A stretch of DNA of 64,000 nucleotides, from positions 1-64,000 of the forward strand of contig NZ_JADNQW010000008.1 of assembly GCF_015709455.1 (NCBI RefSeq). Direction: 5' to 3'. The position numbers and the translations under genes were made by a program. Shown one piece after another: positions 1 to 9,800 of this stretch (its first letter is position 1; the number at the start of each line of letters is the position of its first letter). The notes below the pieces were generated by a model that saw only the letters and a program-made list of their open reading frames with translations, did no database searches and had not been told where the DNA came from. The stretch comes from Methylosinus sp. H3A. Its GTDB lineage: Bacteria > Pseudomonadota > Alphaproteobacteria > Rhizobiales > Beijerinckiaceae.

Positions 1-659
1 TCCACGACGGATATCGTATCGAACCTCGTCCTTCAACGCGTGTTGCCAGGCTTCAATTTGCTGCTGGGACCGGAGGCGCAGCCTCATGTGGTGCTGAACG
101 CGTTGACAACGCTGACCAGCGTCAAAGTGCTGTCCTCCCCCTCGCTCGTCGTATCGGACAATCAACCGGCGCTCCTGCAAGTGGGCCAGGAAGTCCCGAT
201 TTCGACAGGATCGGCGACGGTGCTGTCGACTTCCAACACCATCGTCAACTCGATTCAAATGCGCGACACTGGCGTCATTCTAAAAGTGTGGCCGCATGTG
301 CATGCCAATGGCGTTGTCCAGCTCGAGGTCGAGCAAGAAATTTCCAATCCGGTGAATTCGAGCCTGACCCCGACGATCTCGCAGCGGCGCGTGCATTCGA
401 CGGTCTCGGTCCGGAGCGGGCAGACAGTTCTGCTTGGCGGCCTGATCAGCGAGCAGGAGAACAACACCAAGGACGGCATTCCGGCCTTCGGCATCTCGCC
501 TATCTCGGCGATCTATTCGGCAGCACGACCCGGAACAAGGATCGCTCGGAAATCATCATTTTCATCAAGCCACGCATTATTCGTGACTCGCTCGACGCGC
601 AAGGAGTCGCCGAGGAGTTCCGTTCACGCCTCGACATGATGCGTGCGGCGAGTCATTAA
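1..659 (+). pseudogene. gspD: GspD/secretin family protein, C-terminal part, frameshifted
   Basis: This is the 3' end of an outer-membrane secretin gene, cut by the window start; frame 1 is open from base 1. The secretin C-domain is visible: a hydrophobic stretch around SPSLVVSDNQPA, then SVRSGQTVLLGGLI, typical of type II secretion GspD and related secretins. At about 484-490 the frame breaks. The expected continuation (LGDLFGSTTRNKDRSEIIIF, followed by IKPRIIRD) lies one frame away and ends with TAA at 657-659. One extra G in the CCGGCC at this point restores a normal GIPGLRHLAYLGDLFG sequence, so an assembly error is more likely than a true pseudogene. No other secretion gene is in the window, so the secretion system it serves is unknown. 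The following 214 bases hold nothing I can call. Confidence 0.75.
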
Positions 660-873
660 CCGGACGCGGCCGCACAGCGACCGATCAGTGGTATCTCAGG
701 CGGCTGTCGTCACGGCCCTCCACGCCGCCATCTCCCTGAGGAGATGCAGACGGATGGCGAGACGCGCCTCGCACGAAAACGAATTCGTCCCGACTTTGTC
801 ATCGCATGGTCGCTATGGCGACGAGCGCATCAAGCCGAAGCGCGGCGAGCTCATTTCAAAAACAACTGTAATG

Positions 874-1642
874 CTAGGCTGTCAGTACGGCGCCGCCATC
901 GACGACAATGTCCTGCATGACGATATGGCTCGCGAGATCCGACGCCAGAAAGGCGATGACATTGGCGATCTCCTGCGGCGTCGCGATCTTGCCGAGTGGA
1001 ACGCCGAGCTTGAAAGCCTCTGGAAAGCCGGCGACGACGCGTTGCTCGGCGTCCGGCGCGCGCCACATGGCGCGCTGCATGGGCGTGTCGGTCGAGCCGG
1101 GAGAGACGAGATTGCATCGCACCCCATAGGGCGCCAGCTCCAGCGCGACGCAATGCGTCAGGCTGGCGAGCGCAGCCTTGGAGGCGCAATAGGCGGTCAT
1201 CGACAGGCGCGGAACATGCGCCGCATTGGACCCGACCGTGACCACGGCGCCGGAGCGTTGGCGCTTGAATTGAGCGATCGTGTTGCGGAGCAGATGAAAG
1301 GCCCCGAGACATTGACGTCGAAAGAGGCGCGCCAATCCTCGAGGCTCACCTCCTCCGTCGCGCCGAGACGCAGAATTCCCGCCGCGTTGACGAGCACATC
1401 CAGCCGCCCCGCTTCGTCCAGCAGATGCGCGCAGGCGCGCTCCGCCTGCTCGTGATCGGCGATATCGACGATGAGCGTGCGAAAAGGATAGCGCGCTTCG
1501 GCGAAGGCTTTGTCCAGCCCGACGACATTCGCGCCGAGCGCGACGAATGTCGTCGCAGCGCAAAGGCCGATCCCCTGCCCGCGCCCGTCACCCAGACGCT
1601 CTTGCCGGTGAAGCCCATCTGCGGGCTCTGCGCAGAATTCAT
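874..1642 (-). CDS. entA: 2,3-dihydro-2,3-dihydroxybenzoate dehydrogenase (EntA-like SDR), two apparent frameshifts
   Basis: Short-chain dehydrogenase expected to oxidise 2,3-dihydro-DHB to 2,3-dihydroxybenzoate, the last step of the catechol precursor. The start at 1642 has a very strong ribosome site (AAAGGAGGGG). The N-terminus carries the Rossmann glycine motif (WVTGAG), then LVNAAGIL, the active-site region with YCASKAAL (Tyr and Lys of the YxxxK motif), and the C-terminal VVDGGA typical of the family. These parts lie in three different frames. Breaks near 1576-1580 and 1301-1304 are each healed by one additional G/C in a short G/C run, so the gene is probably intact in the organism. It is the last gene of the siderophore operon, 28 bases after entB. 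Confidence 0.85.
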
Positions 1643-1670
1643 CTCGCCCCTCCTTTCGTGACGATGATGG

Positions 1671-2540
1671 TCACGCCGCTGCGAGCTTGCGCTCGATCAG
1701 CGCCCACCAGCCGTCGAGCGTCGGATTATCGGCGAGATCGACGAAGCCGATCTCGACGCCGAGCTTGCGCCACTCTGTCACCAGCGTCATGACGCGAATT
1801 GAATCGAGCCCATAGTTCATGAGATTTTCGCTTGGATCGAAAGTCTCCCCATCGAGCGAGACGAGGGATCGCACGCGCGCCTCGACTTGCGCGCGCGTCA
1901 GGCGCGGCGCCGGCGCGCCGATCAGCGCATCCGCTGCGACAACGACGCCGCAGCGGCCGGCGACATGTCGCAACGTCATGTCGTGATCCTCCGCCGAGAA
2001 ATCGGCGATGGCGTCGCCGACGACGAAGGTCTCGAAATCGCGCATGAAGGAATCGAGCGCTGTCGTCAGGCATCCGATATGCCCATAGACGCCGCAGATC
2101 ACGAGCTGATCGCGGCCCCAGTCCTTCATCATCGCTTCGAGCGGCGAACGCTGAAACGCGCTGTAGCGCCATTTGACGAGCACCGTATCATCGCTGTCAG
2201 GCGCCAGCGCCGCGGCTATGTCCTTCAGCTGCGGATGCGCATTCAGCCCCGGCCCCCACATATCGTTCAGCAGGCCGCGATCCTTCGGGCTCTGGTCGAT
2301 CGGCTGGGCCGTGTAGACGATTGGAACGCCGCGCGACTTGCAGAAGGCGCGCAGCGCCGCGACATTGGCGACGAGCTGCGCGACGAGCGGGCTCTCCTCG
2401 CCGAAGAAATGCAGGAAATAATCCTGCATGTCGTGAATGAGCAGCACGGCGCGCTCGGGCGCGAAAGTCCAGCCGACCTTGTTCCTCGGAAAATCCTCGG
2501 GCCGCGGCAGGGAATAGGTCGGAAGCCGGGGAATGGCCAT
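1671..2540 (-). CDS. entB: Isochorismatase with aryl carrier domain (EntB-like)
   Basis: A 289-residue bifunctional protein. Residues 1 to about 205 are an isochorismatase hydrolase that converts isochorismate to 2,3-dihydro-2,3-dihydroxybenzoate; the hydrolase signature is visible around LLIHDMQDYFL (catalytic Asp region) and VICGVYGHIGCL (nucleophile loop region). The C-terminal 80 residues are an aryl carrier protein with NYGLDSIRVM, whose Ser should take the phosphopantetheine arm. EntE would load the carrier with DHB and the NRPS would take it from there. The start has a good GGAGAGG site 9 bases upstream. Length and order match enterobactin-type EntB. No phosphopantetheinyl transferase gene is in the window. 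Confidence 0.93.
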   Translation of the reverse strand: MAIPRLPTYSLPRPEDFPRNKVGWTFAPERAVLLIHDMQDYFLHFFGEESPLVAQLVANVAALRAFCKSRGVPIVYTAQPIDQSPKDRGLLNDMWGPGLNAHPQLKDIAAALAPDSDDTVLVKWRYSAFQRSPLEAMMKDWGRDQLVICGVYGHIGCLTTALDSFMRDFETFVVGDAIADFSAEDHDMTLRHVAGRCGVVVAADALIGAPAPRLTRAQVEARVRSLVSLDGETFDPSENLMNYGLDSIRVMTLVTEWRKLGVEIGFVDLADNPTLDGWWALIERKLAAA

Positions 2541-2560
2541 TGTCGTTTCCTCTCCACGCA

Positions 2561-4177
2561 TCAGGAAGCGGGTCCGCTCGAGACGAGATCGCGCAAGGCG
2601 CGCTTGTCGATCTTGCCGGCGGCCGTGACCGGCAGCCGCTCGAGAAATTCGAATCGATCCGGCAGCTTGAATTCCGCGACGCCGAGCGCGCGCAAATGCT
2701 TGCGCAGAGCGAGCGGCCGCACATCGCCGCGCGCCACGACGCAGGCGCAGCTCTTCTCGCCCATCAGCGCGTCGGGCGTCGCGACCAGCGCAGCGTCGGC
2801 GACTTGGGCGTGCGTCAGCAGCAGAGTCTCGAGTTCCTCGGCCGCGAATTTCTCGCCGCCGCGGTTGATCTGATCCTTCTTGCGCCCGACGACTTGAATA
2901 TGTCCCGTCTCCGTCATGCGCACGAGATCGCCGGAGCGATAGAAGCCCTCGGCGTCGAAGGCGCGGGCGTTCTCCTCGGCGGCGCGATGATAGCCGCGGA
3001 ACGTATAAGGCCCGCGCGTCAGCAATTCGCCGATCTCGCCGGCGCCGACCGGCGCGCCCTGCGCATCGACGATCTTCACCTCGTCGTCCTCGCACATGGG
3101 CCGTCCCTGCGTCGTGAAGATCGTCTCCTCGTCATCGTCGAGGCGCGTATAATTCACCAGCCCTTCGGCCATGCCGAACACTTGCTGCAAGCGGCAGCCG
3201 AGCGTCGCGGGAATGCGCCGCGCGACCGTTTCGCCGAGCCGCGCGCCGCCGACCTGCAATAGGCGCAGGCTCGAAAGCGGCGCCTCATCGGCCACGGCCT
3301 CCAGCCAGAGCATGGCGATCGGCGGCGCGACGGCGGCGATGTCGACGCCATGGCGGCGGACGAGATCGAAGCAGACGGACGGGCTCGGGTCCGGCGCCAG
3401 CACGACCGTCCCGCCCATGTGAAACACGCCAAGCGCGCCCGGCGAGCTGAGCGGAAAATTATGCGGCACCGGCAGCGCGCAGAGATAGCGGCTGTTCTCG
3501 GTCAAGCCGCAAATCTCCGCGCTGCGGCGCAGGCTGTAATAATAATCGTCATGCGTGCGCGGGATGAGCTTGGGCGCCCCCGTGCTGCCGCCCGACAATT
3601 GCAGAAACGCGACCTCTCCCGGCGCGGAGCCGCGCAACTCGTTGGCCGAGACGTCGTAGCGACGCTCGGCAAAAGGCGCGAGGCTTTCCGCATAAGACGT
3701 CTCGCCGAGAATCTGCACGACGCGCAGCGCCGGAATGGCGATCTGCAAGGCTTCGACATAAGCGCCATTCGCGAACAGCGGATGCCGCGCGCAGGCGACA
3801 AGAAGCGCGGGCCGTATCTGCTCCGCATAGGCCGAGAGCTCGAGGCGATTATGGCTGAACAGCGCATTGACGGGCGCGACGCCGATTTTCAGCAGAGCGA
3901 AGAACACCGCGTAGAATTCGGCAACATTCGGGAGCTGAACGAGCGCCGTGTCGCCGGCGCGCAGGCCTTGGCGCGAGAAGCCTATGGCGAGGCTCGTCGA
4001 CCAGGCGTCGAGCTCGGCGTAGCTGAAGCGGCGCTCGCCGCAGAGAAGCGCCGTCGCGTGCGGAGCGATCTCCAGCCGCTTCGCGAGGAGAGCGGTCAAA
4101 GGCTCGCCGCGCCAATAGCCCTTCTCGCGATAGCGGCGCGCGAAATCTTCGGGCCAGGGAGTGAAATCGACGCTCAT
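2561..4177 (-). CDS. entE: 2,3-dihydroxybenzoate-AMP ligase (EntE-like)
   Basis: A 538-residue stand-alone adenylation enzyme of the ANL superfamily, expected to activate 2,3-dihydroxybenzoate with ATP and load it on the EntB carrier domain. Visible core motifs are LQLSGGSTGAPKLIPR (phosphate loop), VFGMAEGLVNYT (A5 region with the aryl-acid MAEG pattern), YRSGDLV (A7), GRKKDQINRGGEKF (A8) and the C-terminal Lys in TAAGKIDKRAL (A10). The start at 4177 overlaps the entC stop in an ATGA, which indicates translational coupling and rules out the longer upstream reading. The MAEG motif and the entC/entB neighbours make an aryl acid substrate near certain; DHB rather than salicylate is inferred from entA and entB. 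Confidence 0.93.
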   Translation of the reverse strand: MSVDFTPWPEDFARRYREKGYWRGEPLTALLAKRLEIAPHATALLCGERRFSYAELDAWSTSLAIGFSRQGLRAGDTALVQLPNVAEFYAVFFALLKIGVAPVNALFSHNRLELSAYAEQIRPALLVACARHPLFANGAYVEALQIAIPALRVVQILGETSYAESLAPFAERRYDVSANELRGSAPGEVAFLQLSGGSTGAPKLIPRTHDDYYYSLRRSAEICGLTENSRYLCALPVPHNFPLSSPGALGVFHMGGTVVLAPDPSPSVCFDLVRRHGVDIAAVAPPIAMLWLEAVADEAPLSSLRLLQVGGARLGETVARRIPATLGCRLQQVFGMAEGLVNYTRLDDDEETIFTTQGRPMCEDDEVKIVDAQGAPVGAGEIGELLTRGPYTFRGYHRAAEENARAFDAEGFYRSGDLVRMTETGHIQVVGRKKDQINRGGEKFAAEELETLLLTHAQVADAALVATPDALMGEKSCACVVARGDVRPLALRKHLRALGVAEFKLPDRFEFLERLPVTAAGKIDKRALRDLVSSGPAS

Positions 4178-5362
4178 TGCACGATCCCCCGCTCGACGCC
4201 GAAAGCGCGCAGCATGGTGGCGAGCTTGGCTTCCGTTTCGGCCCATTCGGCGCGCGGGTCGGAGGCCTCGACGATCCCCGCTCCCGCGAACAGGCGCACG
4301 ACCATCTCGTTCACCGTGCCGCAACGAATGGCGATCGCCCATTCGCCATCGCCGCTCTCATCGCACCAGCCGACGATTCCAGCGAAGAATCCGCGATCGA
4401 AAGGCTCCAGCCGCTCGATCAGCATGCGCGCCTGCGCGGTCGGCGACCCACATATGGCCGGCGTCGGATGCAGCAGGCTCGCGAGCTGCAGCGCGGAGAG
4501 ACGTCCGTCGGCGAGTTCGCCGGAGATGGAGGTCGAGAGATGCCACATGGTCGGAGTGTTCATCAGCGCCGGCTCGTCCGGGATGCGCAGCTCGGCGCAT
4601 AAGGGCTCGAGCAGACGGCGGATTTCGTCGATCACCAGCCTATGCTCGAAATTGTCCTTGCTCGATTGCAGGAGACAACGCCCGATGCGCGCATCCTCTT
4701 CCGGCTCTGCGACGCGCTTCGCCGAGCCCGCCAGCGGATTGGAGCGGATGGAGCCGCCGATCTTGCGGATGAGCAGCTCGGGGCTCGCGCCGAGCAGAAC
4801 GCCGCCGTCGGGCAGCGGCGCGTGGAAGTGATAGCCGGCGGGATTCTGGCGCCGCAGAATTTCGAGAATCGCGACGGCATCGACGCGCTCGGCGAATTCG
4901 ATCTCGAGAATGCGCGACAGCACCGCCTTGCGCGCATGGCCGTCACGAAAATTGGCGACGGCCTGGGCGACGGCCTCCTCGAAACCGCTCTGTCCCGGCA
5001 CGCTGCGATACCAGAGCGCGGGAACACTGGCCTTCGCCTCTGGCGCGCTCATCGCCATGCGTGGCGCGCTGATGCGATGCGTCTTCGGCGCGAAGAGGAA
5101 GGAGGGCTGACGCGAGTCGAAGGGGATCGCGCCGACGACGATCGGATGATCCTGTCCTGCGCGACGCGCTCTCGCCAGCGCAGCGTCGACCGCCGCCTGC
5201 AGAACGCTGTCTGCGCCCCCGCCGCCGACCGCGGGCGTGCGTATTCGCTCGAAAACGCCATAGGCCTCTATGGCGAAATGGGGCGAGCTGAACAGAAACG
5301 ACGGGCGTTTCGGCCTGCGCCGAAATCTCTCTGGAAGGTCTCTCTGCGACAATCGCGTCCAT
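4174..5362 (-). CDS. entC: Isochorismate synthase (EntC-like), one apparent frameshift
   Basis: Chorismate-binding enzyme that makes isochorismate, the entry reaction to DHB. The body carries the family signature: VGAIPFDSRQPS, the SPELLI motif, NPLAGSAKR, and the C-terminal FDRGFFAGIVGWCDESGDGE with the catalytic acid region. The true start is ATG at 5362, with AAGGAG eight bases upstream and an N-terminus MDAIVAERPSREISAQAE. That start is in a different frame from the body. One additional C in the CCC run at 5303-5305 joins them to read AETPPSFLFSSPHF, matching the family, so the break is probably a consensus error. It overlaps entE by four bases and follows entS by 122 bases. Confidence 0.88.
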
Positions 5363-5484
5363 CGGAACGCTCCTTTGTGGACGAATGAAAATCGGTCGAG
5401 CGGGACGCGCGCTCCCGGCCGCGGCGGCAAGCGCCGTCGCGTTAGCGAAGAAAGCGGTCCTCGTTTGGTTCTGAGCGTCGCGCC

Positions 5485-6819
5485 TCAACCGGAGGGCGCG
5501 AGGCTCTGCTTTTCCTTTTCGATCGCCACGCCTTCGGCGGCGGATTCGGCCGGCGATCGGCGCAGCGCGCCGAAGGCCCCCGCCATCGGCAAGAAGGAGA
5601 AAAGAGCGGCGAGGCCGAAGGCGCCCACCGCCAGCGCGGGCGGGAAAATCCCCCCGAGCAGGCCGAGCAGAAGCGCGCCGAGCGCGTCGCCGACGATGAA
5701 TTGCGCGGTCCAGAGTCCATTGACGCGCCCACGCAGCCGGTCCGGCGTGTTCTTCTGCACCAGCATGAATTGCAGCAGCGAGACGATGGACCCGAGATAG
5801 CCATAGACGACGAGGACGAGCAGCGCCGGAACCAGTCCGCCGACGGCGCCGAGCGCGGCCAGCGCCGCGAATGCGGCCGCGGCGCAGGCGAGCAGAGCGA
5901 GGCCCGGACGCGCGAGGCGCGTGACGAAGCCGCTCGTCGTCGCGCCGAGCATCGCGCCGAGCGGAACGGCGGAATACATGAGCCCCGCATCGGCCGGGCC
6001 GTCTCCGTAGGCGCTCGCGAGCGCCGGAAACAGCACGCGCGCGCCGCCGGCGAGGCTCGCCAGCGTCCCCACTGCGACCACGGCGCCGACGATGCGATTT
6101 TCGAAGAGATAGCGCACGCCCGACAGAAGTGCGCGCGCCGGCGTCTCCAGGCTCGCGCCCTTGGGCGGCGGCAGCGGCGGCAGGCGCATCAGCGGCACCA
6201 GCGTCGCCAGCACGCCGGCCGCGGCGCAGGCATAGGCCCAGCCGACGCCTACCGACATGATGAGCAGCCCGCCGAGCGCCGGCGAGGCGACGCCGCCGAG
6301 CCGCATGGCGATCATATTGAGCGCGCCGGCGGCCGCGAGATTTTCGCGCCCGACGATGGCCGGCGTCGCGGCGAGCAGCGCCGTCACGCCCAATGCGCTG
6401 AAGAAGCCGTCCCAGGCCGCGAGCGCATAGACGACGGCGAGCGAGGGCGCGGCCGCAAGCCCGTTGAGGGCGAGCGCGACGAAGCCGAGGCCGCAGGTTC
6501 CGCGCGCGAAGAGGATGAGCTTGCGGCGATCGTGGCGATCCGCCAGCACGCCGCCCGTGAGGAGGCCGACGAAAGCCGCGACGCCGCCGAAAGCGACGAC
6601 GAATCCGGCGGCGGCGGGTGAGCCGGTCAGCTGCAACGCCTGCACGGGAACCGCGACGGTGAGCAGGCCGAGCGCGAATAGCGACAGCGTCCGCGCCACG
6701 AACACAACGCGGAAATCGCGATTGTCCCGCAACAGGCTGAAATCGGTCAAAATGCGAGGTTGGGTCATGTTGGTCCGATCGCTGGAGAATTTGCAGAAGA
6801 AGCGTGCGAGAGCGCTCAT
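5485..6819 (-). CDS. entS: MFS siderophore exporter, EntS-like
   Basis: A 444-residue, 12-helix major facilitator that should export the finished catecholate across the inner membrane. It resembles EntS throughout: VAVPVQALQLTGSP near the N-terminus, the loop motif GGVLADRHDRRKLILFARGT, LGVTALLAATPAIVGRENL, and GRVNGLWTAQFIVGDALGA near the end. The ATG at 6819 overlaps the NRPS stop as ATGA, so translation is probably coupled. A second ATG at 6768 begins closer to where E. coli EntS starts, and I cannot decide between them. The C-terminal ~30 residues are charged and variable. Confidence 0.9.
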   Translation of the reverse strand: MSALARFFCKFSSDRTNMTQPRILTDFSLLRDNRDFRVVFVARTLSLFALGLLTVAVPVQALQLTGSPAAAGFVVAFGGVAAFVGLLTGGVLADRHDRRKLILFARGTCGLGFVALALNGLAAAPSLAVVYALAAWDGFFSALGVTALLAATPAIVGRENLAAAGALNMIAMRLGGVASPALGGLLIMSVGVGWAYACAAAGVLATLVPLMRLPPLPPPKGASLETPARALLSGVRYLFENRIVGAVVAVGTLASLAGGARVLFPALASAYGDGPADAGLMYSAVPLGAMLGATTSGFVTRLARPGLALLACAAAAFAALAALGAVGGLVPALLVLVVYGYLGSIVSLLQFMLVQKNTPDRLRGRVNGLWTAQFIVGDALGALLLGLLGGIFPPALAVGAFGLAALFSFLPMAGAFGALRRSPAESAAEGVAIEKEKQSLAPSG

Positions 6820-9800
6820 TTGGGACCTCGCTTCGCGTCGATCGCGACGAGAATCTCGTTCAGCGCGGGGCCGAGCTCCCGCAGCATGCGCGGCGAGATG
6901 ATTTCTGTGTGCGGACAATCGAAGGCGACGAATTTCAGCGCGCCGACATAGGGCCGCCACGTCTCCTCGACGTCCATGCCCGCCGGCAAAGTGCGCAGCG
7001 CGACGAAGAGCGTCGCCTCGCCCTCGTAGCGAGGGGTCTTCGCGGAGGCGAGCAGCCGGACCGAGTCCTCGTAATTGGCCATGATGTGGCCGAACATCTC
7101 GGCCTTCTCGCGCGCGAGCGTCGAATCGAGCGCCTCTTGCGAGGCGTCCATGAACAGCGCCTTCTCGCGCTCGATCTCCTCTTCGCCAGCCGCGTCGAGC
7201 GGCTTGGTCCAATCCTGGATTTCCGAAGGATAGGTGTCGAGCAGGCCGAGAAAGGCGATCTCCTCCCCTTCGGCCGAAAGACGCGCCGCAATGGCCTGCG
7301 CCACGACGCCGCCGAGCGAATAGCCGAGCAGCCGATAGGGACCGTGGGGCTGGATTTCACGCAGAGTCGCGAGATGCCGATCGCAGACCTCTCCATATTG
7401 CGGCAGGAGGCGATCGGTCCGAAGGCCGCGGCGATTGCAGCGCGATCACCGGCCAATCGCTGCGCAGATAGCGGGTGAGCGCGCCGAATTGCCAGGAGAA
7501 GCCCGAGGCCGGATGGATGCAGACGATCGGCGGCCCCTCGCCCGCGCGCAGACGCAGCGTCTCGGCGAAGCCGGCGCGGCGATCCTCCTCGCGCCGCTCC
7601 GCGAATAATTCGCGCGCGAGGCTCTCGACGCTCGGCGCGGCCATCAGCTGGCCGACCGAGACGGAGACCTTCATCTCGCGCTGAATATCTGCGGCGAGGC
7701 GCATCGCCAGCAGCGAATGTCCGCCGAGCGCGAAGAAATCATCGTCCGCGTCCAGCTGATCGACGCCGAGCGCGCGGGCGAAGAGATCGGCGAGCGCGAT
7801 CTCGACGCCGGGCGTCGGCTTGCGGCCGGCGCGGCGCGGCGCAGCCTCCGGCTCCGGCAGCGCCTTGCGATCGAGCTTGCCGCTGGCGGAGAGCGGAAAT
7901 CCCGCAAGGCCGACGATCGCCGATGGCGTCATATGGGGAGGCAGCCGCAACGCCAATGCGCAGCGCAGCGCCTCGAGGTCCAGTGCGGCGCCCGCAGCCG
8001 CGACCACATAGCCGACGAGCCGCCGTTCATCGGCGCCGGCGATGCCACCCGCCGCGGAGGCTCGCGCGACGACGGCCGCCTGTTCCACGCCGGGCAGCTC
8101 GCGCAACACGCTCTCGATCTCGCCGAGCTCGATGCGCTGGCCGCGAATCTTGATCTGATCGTCGCTGCGCCCGAGATAGTCGAGCGCGCCGTCGGGCCGT
8201 CGGCGGACGATATCCCCGGTGCGATACATTCGCTCGCCCACGGCCTGCGGATCGGCGACGAAGCGGCTCGCCGTCAGCGACGGCCGCCGAAGATAGCCAT
8301 CGGCGAGCTGGACGCCAGTCAGATAGAGATCGCCCGCGACGCCGATCGGCGTCTCGCGCAACCAGGCGTCGAGCACGCGAACGCCCGTGTTCCAAACGGG
8401 TCGGCCGATCGGAACGCCCGCTGTCTCGAGGCTCGCGAGCGCCGCGCCGAAGGCCGGCTGAAAGGTCACATCCACCGCCGCCTCGGTCGGCCCATAGAGA
8501 TTGTGCAGCGGCGCGCCGAACAGCGCCTCGAAGTCCTCCGCCAGCTCGCGTGACAGCGCCTCGCCGCTGCAGAACACGCAGCGCAGGCTCTCCGCCTCGG
8601 CGGCGCGCGCGGCGTCGGTCGCCGCCACGAAGGCCGCGAGCATGGAGGGGACGAAATGCAGCGTGGTGACTCGATGCGCGCGGATGAGCCGCAGAATCTC
8701 CGCCGGATCGCGATGCGCCTCCGGCGGCGCCATGACCAGAGCCGCCCCGGCCATCAGCGGCCAGAAGAATTCCCAGACCGAGACGTCGAAGCTCGACGGT
8801 GTTTTCTGCAGCACGACGTCGCCCGCGCCGAGGCCATATTCGTGCTGCATCCACAACAGGCGGTTGACGATGGCGCGATGCGAGACGACGACGCCCTTCG
8901 GCCGGCCCGTCGAGCCGGAAGTGTAGATCACATAGGCCGGATCATCGGGCGTGGCGGGAGAGGCGAAGCCCGCCTCCTCCGCTTCGCCGATTTGCGGCGA
9001 GCGGTCGAAGGCGAGCAGCGGCGCCAGCCCCTCGAACCGGCTTCGCGACGCCTCGTCTGTGATGATGAGGCGCGGCGCTCCATCCTCGACCATGAAGTGG
9101 AGACGCTCGTCGGGATAGCTCGTGTCGAGCGGCAGATAGGCCGCGCCGGCCTGCTGCGCCGCCATCAGCGCGATGGAGAGCCGCGCCGAGCGCGGCAAAG
9201 CCACCGCGACGAGATCGCCGCGGCCAACCCCGGCCTCGGCGAGCGCGCGCGCCAATCGCGCGACCTGCCGACGCAGCTGCGCATAGCTCAGCTCATGATC
9301 GGCGTCGATCAGCGCGGGCGCCTCGGGCGTGCGCCGCGCCTGCTCCTCGAGCAAGCCGCAGAGCGTCGCCGCCGGCGTCTCGACGTGCGTGTCATTGACG
9401 GCCGCGATCGTCTCGCGCTCGTCCGGCGTGACCAGATCGAGCGACGCGAGAGGCGTTTCCGGCGCATCGACGAGCTGCTCGAGCAGCTGGACAATGCGGC
9501 GGCCGAGACGCTCCGGCTCGGCGACTCCCTCGCGATATTCGAGCCGCAGCTCCAATTCGCGGCCGGGCAGCGCCATCAGCGTCAGCGGATAATGCGAATA
9601 GCTGCGATTGCGCGCGCCGACGAGCTGCAGGCCCCCGAATTCCTCGGCGTAGAGCCGCGCGTCATCCGGATAATTCTCGACGACGAGCAGAGTGTCGAAC
9701 AGCGTCGAGGCGCCGGCGAGGCGCTGGATCTCGCCGAGGCCGAGCCCGTCATGCTCCATGAGGGCGATCTGCCGACTCTGAAGCGCGGCGAGCTGCTGGG

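Noticed and set aside
643..1455. Plus-strand frame of 270 codons over entA
   Set aside because: The entA motifs lie on the minus strand in three frames; the plus-strand product is Arg-rich.
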